Below, one piece after another: positions 54,771-61,799 of a DNA stretch of 64,000 bases. How positions within the stretch are numbered: the first letter of the stretch is position 1; every line of letters starts with the position of its first letter. The DNA comes from CBDESM01 sp965242485 (GTDB lineage Bacteria > Chloroflexota > Dehalococcoidia > Bin125), in contig CBDESM010000003.1 of NCBI GenBank assembly GCA_965242485.1, positions 1 through 64,000 of the forward strand, read 5' to 3'. The notes beneath the pieces were generated by a model that did no database searches, was not told where the DNA came from, and saw only the letters and a program-made list of their open reading frames with translations. The translations under genes were made by a program, and so were the position numbers.

Positions 54771-55829
54771 CTACTCGACTTGCCAGGTGCTGGGGCCTTT
54801 GAGGAGGGCGGTGAGGTCGCCGGGGCCCTTGGCGGAGCGGGCGTTTTCGATCTGCTCGTTGAGGCTTTCGCCGTAGTCGGAGGCTTGGACTTGGCGGATG
54901 ACGCCCATCGGGACGGGCATGGCCGGGAATTCGCAGCGGGCGAGCAGCTGGTGGATGTCGGGGCTGGGGCGGTGCGCGTCGTGGTTGAGCAGCAGGCCGG
55001 CGTCGGGGCCGTGCGCGTCGACGACTTGGAGGCCGTGCGCGGTCAGTTCGAGGCCTTTGTCCTTGTTTGCGCCGAAGAGCATCGGTTCGCCGTGCTCGAG
55101 GTAGATCAGGCGGTCGTCGCGGACGCCCTTGTCGGTGTATTCGCGGAATGCGCCGTCGTTGAAGATGTTGCAGTTCTGCAGCACTTCAACGAAGGAAGCG
55201 CCCTTGTGGCGGGCGGCGGCTTCGATGGTGGCGGTGAGGTGGGCCGGGTCGGTATCGAAGCTGCGGGCGACGAAGGTGGCTTCGGCGGCGAGGGCGATGC
55301 TGAGCGGGTTGAGGCTGCGCTCGATGGTGCCCATGGGGGAAGTTTTGGTGTTCTTGCCCAGCTCCGAGGTCGGGGAGTACTGGCCCTTGGTGAGGCCGTA
55401 GATGCGGTTGTTGAAGAGCAGGATGGTGATGTCGACGTTGCGGCGGAGGACGTGGAGGAGGTGGTTGCCGCCGATCGAGAGGGCGTCGCCGTCGCCGGTG
55501 ACGACGAAGACGAGCAGGTCGGGGCGGGCGATTTTGAGGCCGGTGGCGATGGTCGGGGCGCGGCCGTGGATCGAGTGCATCCCGTAGGTTTCCATGTAGT
55601 AGGGGAAGCGGGAGGAGCAGCCGATCCCGGAGACGAAGACCATTTTCTCCGGGGCGACGCCGAGGTTGGCGAGTCCGCGCTGGGTCTGGGCGAGGATCGA
55701 GTAGTCGCCGCAGCCGGGGCACCAGCGGGCGTCGGCGTCGGAGGCGTAGTCCTTGCGGTTCATCGCGCCTTCGGCGAGCGGGATGAATGCGCCGTTGCCG
55801 GGCGCCGCGGGGGTTTCGGTGAGGACCAT
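54771..55829 (-). CDS. korB: 2-oxoacid:ferredoxin oxidoreductase, beta subunit (KorB-like)
   Basis: A 352-residue thiamine-diphosphate-binding beta subunit of 2-oxoglutarate/2-oxoacid:ferredoxin oxidoreductase, which oxidatively decarboxylates the 2-oxoacid to acyl-CoA and reduces ferredoxin. Features are WCPGCGDYSIL (near residue 36, iron-sulfur or TPP region), VSGIGCSSRFPYYM, HGRAPTIATGLK, and the TPP-Mg motif GDGDALSIGGNHLLHVLRRN, then NNRIYGLTKGQYSPTS. The start at 55829 follows GGAG and matches the family. The next gene upstream on the same strand is the alpha subunit, 46 bp away. Confidence 0.93.
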   Translation of the reverse strand: MVLTETPAAPGNGAFIPLAEGAMNRKDYASDADARWCPGCGDYSILAQTQRGLANLGVAPEKMVFVSGIGCSSRFPYYMETYGMHSIHGRAPTIATGLKIARPDLLVFVVTGDGDALSIGGNHLLHVLRRNVDITILLFNNRIYGLTKGQYSPTSELGKNTKTSPMGTIERSLNPLSIALAAEATFVARSFDTDPAHLTATIEAAARHKGASFVEVLQNCNIFNDGAFREYTDKGVRDDRLIYLEHGEPMLFGANKDKGLELTAHGLQVVDAHGPDAGLLLNHDAHRPSPDIHQLLARCEFPAMPVPMGVIRQVQASDYGESLNEQIENARSAKGPGDLTALLKGPSTWQVE

Positions 55830-55875
55830 GGCTGTCTGTCTCCTGCGCTGCTGCGCGTTGGCCGGCGCCGGCGGG

Positions 55876-57735
55876 CTATTCGGAGAGGATGCGGCGGATG
55901 TCGGCTTCGAGTTCGCGGGCCGGCAGGGGCTGGCCCGTGACCTGGTTGAAGCCTTCCGCGTCGACCAGGTACTTGCCACGGATCAGCAGCCGCAGCTGGC
56001 CGGTGTTGGACTCGGGGATCAGCACCTTGCGGTAGCGGGAGAGCACGTCGCCGAGGTTCCTAGGGAAGGGGTTGAGGTACTGCAGGTGCGCGTGGGCGAC
56101 GCTGAGGCCGTCGCGCTGGACCTCGTGCACGGCGGTGAAGACGGAGCCGAAGGTGCTGCCCCAGGAGAGGACGAGCAGTTCGCCGGTTTCGGGGCCGTCG
56201 ACCTCGAGTTCGGGGATGAAGTCGGCGATGCGCTCGATTTTGGCGGCGCGCAGGTCGGTCATGCGCTGGTGGTTTTCCGGGGTGTAGGCGACGTCGCCGC
56301 TGCCGTCGGCTTTTTCGAGGCCGCCGATGCGGTGGGTCATGCCGGCCTCGCCGGGCGGCTGGAAGTGGCGGGCCAGCGTCGCCGGGTCGCGGCGGTAGGG
56401 CTGGAAGTCGTCGCGCTGGATGCGGCTGAAGCCGGGGTCGATGCGGTCGAGCTGGGTCACGTCGGGCACGGGCCAGGGCTCTGCCGTGTTGGCCAGGTAG
56501 CCGTCGGAGAGCAGGATCACGGGGGTGACGAACTGGTAGGCGAGGCGGACGGCTTCGAGCACCATGAAGAAGCAGTCGCCGGGGCTCTTGGCGGCGAGCA
56601 CGCAGAGCGGGGATTCGCCGTTGCGCCCGTAGAGCACTTGCAGCAGGTCGGTCTGCTCGGTCTTGGTCGGCATCCCGGTCGAGGGGCCGGAGCGCTGGAT
56701 GTCGAGCACGACGAGCGGCAGTTCGGTCATCACGGCGAGGCCGATCGCCTCGGATTTGAGGGCGATGCCGGGGCCGCTGGTGCCGGTCACGCCGAGCGCG
56801 CCGCCGTAGGCCGCGCCGATGGCGGAGCCGACGGCCGAGATTTCGTCCTCGGCCTGGAAGGTGCGGACGCCGAACTGTCGCAGGTCGGCGAGTTCGACCA
56901 GCACGTCGGAGGCGGGGGTGATCGGGTAGGAGCCGTAGAAGAGTTCGAGGCCGCTGAGCTGGGCGGCGGTGACGAGGCCGAGCGAGAGCGCCTGGTTGCC
57001 CGTGATCGTGCGGTATTCGCCGGGCGTGAGCACGGCCGGGGGGACGCGCACGGCGGCGTCGGAGGCCTCGGCGGTTTCGCCGAAGGCGTGGCCGGCGTGG
57101 AGCGCGCGGCGGTTGGCCTCGGCGAGGTTGGGCGAGCGCCCGAACTTGTCCTCGATCCATTGCAGGGTCGGGCCGAGGTCGCGGTCGTAGAGCCAGTAGA
57201 TCAGGCCCAGTGCGAAGAAGTTCTTGGTCCGCTCGGCGTGCTGGTTGGAGAGGCCGAGGTCGCCGACGGCGGCGACGGCGGCGGTGGTGACGGGGGCCTG
57301 GATGATGCGGTAGTCGGAGAGCGAGCCGTCTTCGAGCGGGTTCGAGGGGTAGCCGGCCTTCTTGAGGTTGCCGCTGGTGAAGGCGTCGGAGTTGACCACG
57401 AGCAGGCCGCCGCGGATCAGGGCGGAGAGGTGCGACTTGAGCGCGGCCGGGTTCATCGCGACCAAGGTGTCGGGCTGGTCGCCGGGCGTGAAGATCTGGT
57501 GCTGGGCGAAGGAGATCTGGAAGGAGCTGACGCCGGCGAGGGAGCCGGCGGGGGCGCGGATTTCGGCGGGGAAGTCGGGCAGGGTGCTGAAATCGTTGCC
57601 GAAGACGGCGGTGGCGTCGGCGAAGCGGTTGCCCGCCAGCTGCATGCCGTCGCCGGAGTCGCCGGCGAAGCGGACGGTGACGCGCTCGCGCTCTGCGGGC
57701 GCCCGCGCGGGTGACTCGATCGACGCTTCAGCCAT
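55876..57735 (-). CDS. korA: 2-oxoacid:ferredoxin oxidoreductase, alpha subunit with fused gamma domain (KorA-like)
   Basis: A 619-residue subunit. The N-terminal gamma domain (about residues 18-200) has VRFAGDSGDGMQLAGNRFA and PDTLVAMNPAALKSHL. The alpha domain (about 225-600) has GNQALSLGLVTAAQLSGLEL, YGSYPITPASDVL, FQAEDEISAVGSAIGAAYGG and TGTSGPGIALKSEAIGLAVM, followed by SGPSTGMPTKTEQTDLLQ. This is the standard two-gene bacterial Kor organisation. With the beta subunit it forms the complete enzyme, used in the oxidative or reductive TCA pathway and in amino-acid degradation. The start is the ATG preceded by AGGAACCC-like text. The 223 bp upstream (57736-57958) contain no gene I can see. 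Confidence 0.94.
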   Translation of the reverse strand: MAEASIESPARAPAERERVTVRFAGDSGDGMQLAGNRFADATAVFGNDFSTLPDFPAEIRAPAGSLAGVSSFQISFAQHQIFTPGDQPDTLVAMNPAALKSHLSALIRGGLLVVNSDAFTSGNLKKAGYPSNPLEDGSLSDYRIIQAPVTTAAVAAVGDLGLSNQHAERTKNFFALGLIYWLYDRDLGPTLQWIEDKFGRSPNLAEANRRALHAGHAFGETAEASDAAVRVPPAVLTPGEYRTITGNQALSLGLVTAAQLSGLELFYGSYPITPASDVLVELADLRQFGVRTFQAEDEISAVGSAIGAAYGGALGVTGTSGPGIALKSEAIGLAVMTELPLVVLDIQRSGPSTGMPTKTEQTDLLQVLYGRNGESPLCVLAAKSPGDCFFMVLEAVRLAYQFVTPVILLSDGYLANTAEPWPVPDVTQLDRIDPGFSRIQRDDFQPYRRDPATLARHFQPPGEAGMTHRIGGLEKADGSGDVAYTPENHQRMTDLRAAKIERIADFIPELEVDGPETGELLVLSWGSTFGSVFTAVHEVQRDGLSVAHAHLQYLNPFPRNLGDVLSRYRKVLIPESNTGQLRLLIRGKYLVDAEGFNQVTGQPLPARELEADIRRILSE

Positions 57736-57958
57736 GATTCGGGTTCCTCCATCCGATCATGCGGACCTCGCTTGGCGGACGCACGCGGAAGGGAGGAGCC
57801 GCATCGCTCATTCCCGCCGCAATCGAGTGGGGAGCAGCCGCATCAGACGCCTCGCACCCGCGCGCTTCGCCGCGCATTGACGCTACGCCTGATAGAGCAA
57901 ACCCGCAAGTAGCCCGGGTCATTTTTCCCTCCCGCCGCGCGGCGCGCCGCGGCGCGGA

Positions 57959-59512
57959 TCAGGGGACCGGCGCGACCAGCTCGTTGTTGAACTCGATCAG
58001 GTCGGCCCGCGTGAAGACGCGCGGCTCGATCCGCACGACGGCGCCGCCGAACCAGACGGCCGGGTCGACGTAGAGCTTCTCGGCGAGCAGCATCGAGGAG
58101 ACCGAGAGGAAGGCCTGCAGCGCGGGCTGATCCCAGATCACGAAATCGATCTCGCCGCGCAGCGCCCAGTTGTACACGTCGCCGCTGAAGCCGACCGCGC
58201 CGACGGGGACGTCGACGCCGGCCCCCTGCGCGGCCAGGACGGCCCCGGGCGAAGCGACGGCGCCGAGGGTCAGCACGGCGCCGACATCGCCGATGCTCAG
58301 GCGCGCGGCGAGGACGGGCAGCGCATCGGCGCGCCAATCCTCGTACTCGTACAACGGGAATTGCTCGACGTCGCCGCCTTCGTAGATCGCCCCCGCCGCG
58401 TCGCAGCGCTCGCGCAGGGAGATGTTCTCCCGCTCGTGCACGACGCAGATCAAGGTCCCGGTCGCGCCGAGGGCGTTGAAGGTCTCCGCGGCCTTGCGGC
58501 CGATCGCCGCTTCGTCGGCGGCGATGTGGACGGCGGAGCCGAGCTCGGCCGCGGCGCCGGCGCCGGAATTGAAGGAAACCACGCGGATGCCCGCGGCGAT
58601 CGCTTCGGCCAACGCCTCGCGGACGCCCTCCGGCGCGCCCAGCGTGGTCGAGATCGCGACCGCGCCGTCGGCGATGCATTCCCGGATCGCGTCGGCGTGA
58701 TCCTCCGCGTCCGTGGTCGCGTAGACGAGCAGATCGATGCCGGCGTACGCGCCCGACCGCGCCGCGGCCTCCCGCGCGACCTGCCAGAATTGATCGGCGC
58801 CGTGGTGGACCATGCAGTAGCGGTCCAGCGGATCGGGGGGAATCGGCGTGATCAGCGTTCCGTCGTAGACGATGTCGATGGGCAGGCGCGCCTTGACCAC
58901 CTCGCTGCCGACGATGGACACGCCCGGGTAGCTCGAAGCCGCGACGCCGCCGACGGCCGCGCCCGCCGCGATCGCGGCGGCGATATCCGCCGCGAACTGA
59001 TCGGGATCGTCGCCGTGCACGCGGATGACCTCGCCCTCGAAGGTTTCCGCCATCCCGTCGCAGTACAGGTCCCGATTCTCGTCGCGCGCGTCGTAGTTGG
59101 CGCAAACCGCCCGCTCGCCGTTGCCGCGATTGGTCAGATGCGTCCCCGCTACCCGCCCGGCCCGCAGCATCCGCTCCTCGAACACCATCCGCGCCGCCTC
59201 GCGGCCGTCGTCGACCTCCAGCTGGATCGGCGAGCTGTGCAGGCGGCCGGGTTCCGCGCCGGCCGGGACGATCCGGTGTTCGGGCGCGTAGACGCGGCTC
59301 CATTCGCCGCCCAGGTCCCGCTGCTGCAGGCCGAGGGCGACGCTGCCGTCGGCGCGGGGCTCGGCCAGGATGCGGACCTCGGAGCCGCCGGCCGCTTCGT
59401 GGTCGTCGGCGCGGCCGATCCCGGCGATCAGGCCGGCCAGCAGCGCGCAGACCGCGAGCAGGGCGGCGGCGGAGCCGAGCCAGCGCCATCGAAACACAGT
59501 GAACTGGAGCAT
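57959..59512 (-). CDS. Periplasmic sugar-type binding protein with extra N-terminal domain, second copy
   Basis: A 517-residue exported protein with a hydrophobic segment at about residues 11-33. The ~75-residue domain with QQRDLGGEW (near 67) that also starts the protein at 15417-16655 comes next, and a Peripla_BP_4-like fold follows. Segments such as DGAVAISTTLGAPEGVREAL, GIRVVSFNSGAGAAAELGSA and VHIAADEAAIGRKAAETFNALG match the 15417 protein closely. An insert of about 100 residues (NRGNGERAVCANYDARDENR and following) separates the two domains and is absent from the other protein. No permease or ATPase is adjacent. The pair may be orphan receptors. Confidence 0.75.
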   Translation of the reverse strand: MLQFTVFRWRWLGSAAALLAVCALLAGLIAGIGRADDHEAAGGSEVRILAEPRADGSVALGLQQRDLGGEWSRVYAPEHRIVPAGAEPGRLHSSPIQLEVDDGREAARMVFEERMLRAGRVAGTHLTNRGNGERAVCANYDARDENRDLYCDGMAETFEGEVIRVHGDDPDQFAADIAAAIAAGAAVGGVAASSYPGVSIVGSEVVKARLPIDIVYDGTLITPIPPDPLDRYCMVHHGADQFWQVAREAAARSGAYAGIDLLVYATTDAEDHADAIRECIADGAVAISTTLGAPEGVREALAEAIAAGIRVVSFNSGAGAAAELGSAVHIAADEAAIGRKAAETFNALGATGTLICVVHERENISLRERCDAAGAIYEGGDVEQFPLYEYEDWRADALPVLAARLSIGDVGAVLTLGAVASPGAVLAAQGAGVDVPVGAVGFSGDVYNWALRGEIDFVIWDQPALQAFLSVSSMLLAEKLYVDPAVWFGGAVVRIEPRVFTRADLIEFNNELVAPVP

Positions 59513-59677
59513 CGTCGCCTCTTCCGTTATCGCAGTGGACCGGTTGCGCGGCGCATTCTAGGGCCCCGCGCCCGCCGCGCCCGCCCGCGTCGGCGCGCGG
59601 GCGGCGAGCGGATGGCGATGCGCGTATCCTGCGGCGAGCCGCGGACGGACGCGGCACGCACGGCGGGGGCGGACCAC

Positions 59678-60484
59678 ATGGCGGATCAACTGCAAGGCAA
59701 AGCGGCCCTGATCACCGGGGGCGCGAGCGGAATCGGCGCGGCCTGCGCCGTTCGCTTCGCGCAAGAGGGCGCCGACGTCCTGCTCGCCGATCTCCTGCCC
59801 GACCGCGCCGCCGAAACCGTCGCCGCCGTCGAGGCGCTCGGCCGCCGCGCCGTCGCCGTCGCCTGCGACACCTCCAGCGAGGAGCAGAACGAGGCCATCG
59901 CCCAGCGCTGCGTCGACGAATTCGGACGGCTCGACGTCGCCGTCGCCGCGGCCGGGGTCTCCCACGCGGACTACGTCAGCGGCGAGATGCGCGAGCCCGA
60001 CCCGGACCGCACCGCGACCTACATCGCCAACCAAGACGTCGAGCATTGGGAGAAGGTGCTCGCGGTCAACCTGACCGGGGTGATGCTGACCGACCGCGCC
60101 TGCGCGCGGCGGATGATCGAGCTGGGCAACGGCGGCGCGATCATCAACTTGGCCAGCATCATGGCCAAGTTCCCGATGCCCGGCGCGGCCAACTACTGCG
60201 TCTCCAAGGCCGGCGTCTGGATGCTGACCAAAGTGCTCGCGCAGGAACTGGCCGGCGACGGCATCCGCGTCAACGCGATCGGCCCCGGCTTCATCGAGAC
60301 GCCGATGACGGCCGGGATCCAGAACGACGAGCTGCTCAACCAGTGGGTGCTCGGCCTGACCCCGATGCGCCGCTTCGGCAAGCCCGAAGAGATCGCCAAG
60401 GCCGCGCTCTTCCTCGCCAGCGACGAATCCAGCTACGTCACCGGCGAGATCCTGCACCCCGACGGCGGCTGGTTCACCGAGTGA
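59678..60484 (+). CDS. Short-chain dehydrogenase/reductase
   Basis: A 268-residue classical SDR oxidoreductase. The cofactor motif is ALITGGASGIG (TGxxxGxG, residues 10-20), followed by an Asp-containing strand end (LLADLL) that favours NAD(H). AAAGVSH replaces the NNAG strand. The catalytic Ser is in LASIMAKFP, and Tyr-x-x-x-Lys is in NYCVSKAG. The start at 59678 follows a GGGGGCGGA stretch. It is divergent from the binding-protein gene at 57959-59512 and is followed 16 bp later by an M20 amidohydrolase, so the two probably form a small catabolic operon. Confidence 0.92.
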   Translation: MADQLQGKAALITGGASGIGAACAVRFAQEGADVLLADLLPDRAAETVAAVEALGRRAVAVACDTSSEEQNEAIAQRCVDEFGRLDVAVAAAGVSHADYVSGEMREPDPDRTATYIANQDVEHWEKVLAVNLTGVMLTDRACARRMIELGNGGAIINLASIMAKFPMPGAANYCVSKAGVWMLTKVLAQELAGDGIRVNAIGPGFIETPMTAGIQNDELLNQWVLGLTPMRRFGKPEEIAKAALFLASDESSYVTGEILHPDGGWFTE

Positions 60485-60500
60485 TCGGGAGGGCGCGACG

Positions 60501-61694
60501 ATGCCCACGCCGCAGCAGACCGCAGCCGCCGCGATCGCCGCAGCCGCCGCGCCGCTGCGCGCGCTCAGCCTCGACATCCACGCGCACCCGGAGGAGAACT
60601 ACGAGGAGCGGCACGCGCACGCCGCGCTGGCCGCCTTCCTCGAAGGCGCCGGCTGGCGGGTGGCCCGCTCGGCCTACGGGATCGGGACCGCGTTCGAGGC
60701 TGTGTCCGAGACAAACGGCAACGGCGGCGGGCCGGTCGTCGCGGTGCTCTGCGAGTACGACGCGCTGCCGCTGATCGGCCACGCCTGCGGGCACAACCTG
60801 ATCGCCGCCTCCGGCGTCGCGGCCGGGCTCGGCATCGCGGCGGCGCTGGAGGAGCACGGCATCGCCGGCTCCGTGCGCGTGCTCGGCTCGCCGGCCGAGG
60901 AGGGCGGCGGCGGCAAGATCAAGCTGATCGAGGCCGGCGCGTTCGAGCACGTCGGCGCGGCGATGATGATCCACCCCGGCATGGCCGACGTGATCTCGCC
61001 GACGGTGCTGGCGATCGACACCTGCGTGGTCGAGTTCCGCGGGCGCAACGCGCATGCGGCGGCCGCGCCCTGGGAGGGCCGCAACGCGCTCGACGCGCTG
61101 GTCCACGCCTACAACGGCGTCGCCCTGCTGCGCCAGCAGCTGCGCCCGGAGACCCGCATCCACGCCGTCATCCACCACGGCGGCGAGAAGCCCAACATCA
61201 TCCCCGACCGCGCCGCGGCCGAGTTCTACGTCCGCGCCGAGCGCGAGCGCCTGCTCGACCAGACGATCGAGCGGGTCGAGGCCGTCTTCCGCGGCGCGGC
61301 CGAGGCGACCGGCACGGAGGTCGAGATCAGCTGGCGCGGCGGGCGCTACAGCAACCTCGCCAGCAATGCGCCCCTGGCCGAGCGCTTCGGGCGGCATTTC
61401 GCCGAGCAGGGCGTCCGCGCGCTCGACCTCGAGCGGCCCAGCGACGCCGGCTTCGGCAGCACCGACATGGGCAACGTCAGCCACGTCGTCCCCAGCATCC
61501 ACCCGATGTACCGGATCGAGGCCGAGAGCGGCAACCACACGGCCGGCTTCACCGCCGCCGCCGCGACCGAATCGGCGCACGAGGCGACGCTCAGGGCGAG
61601 CGCCGCGATGGCCGCCACCGCGCTCGACTGGCTCTCCAGCGAACCCCTGCGCTGCGCCGCCCGGGCCGCGTTCGAAGCCGACCACCAACGCTGA
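60501..61694 (+). CDS. M20-family amidohydrolase/peptidase
   Basis: A 397-residue metallo-hydrolase of the M20D/aminoacylase-like group, cleaving amide bonds of N-acyl amino acids or small peptides. Metal and catalytic features include VLCEYDALPLIGHACGHN (about residues 81-98), with Asp and His ligands. The Glu pair of the active site is in GSPAEEGGGGK, and MIHPG and the late FGSTDMGNVSHVVPSIHPMY segment also match. The dimerisation or lid domain lies at about 180-290. A GGGAGG ribosome-binding site precedes the ATG. It is co-oriented with the SDR gene. Confidence 0.92.
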   Translation: MPTPQQTAAAAIAAAAAPLRALSLDIHAHPEENYEERHAHAALAAFLEGAGWRVARSAYGIGTAFEAVSETNGNGGGPVVAVLCEYDALPLIGHACGHNLIAASGVAAGLGIAAALEEHGIAGSVRVLGSPAEEGGGGKIKLIEAGAFEHVGAAMMIHPGMADVISPTVLAIDTCVVEFRGRNAHAAAAPWEGRNALDALVHAYNGVALLRQQLRPETRIHAVIHHGGEKPNIIPDRAAAEFYVRAERERLLDQTIERVEAVFRGAAEATGTEVEISWRGGRYSNLASNAPLAERFGRHFAEQGVRALDLERPSDAGFGSTDMGNVSHVVPSIHPMYRIEAESGNHTAGFTAAAATESAHEATLRASAAMAATALDWLSSEPLRCAARAAFEADHQR

Positions 61695-61716
61695 CCGGCG
61701 GACCGGGAACAGCCGC

Positions 61717-61745
61717 GACCCCCGCCGCGACGGCTGGCGGGGGTC
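61717..61745. terminator. Hairpin between convergent genes (likely bidirectional terminator)
   Basis: A perfect 10-bp inverted repeat, GACCCCCGCC (61717-61726) and GGCGGGGGTC (61736-61745), with a 9-base loop. It lies in the 105-bp space between the M20 stop codon and the stop codon of the large Ig-like gene on the other strand. There is no T-tract. A second GC stem, GCGGCCCG/CGGGCCGC (61766-61773 with 61785-61792), follows nearer the minus-strand gene. Confidence 0.55.
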
Positions 61746-61799
61746 CGGATGCGGCGGCGGCGCGCGCGGCCCGGCGGGATCGCGCGGGCCGCCGCGGCG

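Noticed and set aside
57875..57950. Intrinsic terminator (ACCCG/CGGGT stem followed by a T run on the plus strand)
   Set aside because: The stem is only 5 bp and no plus-strand gene lies upstream for it to terminate.
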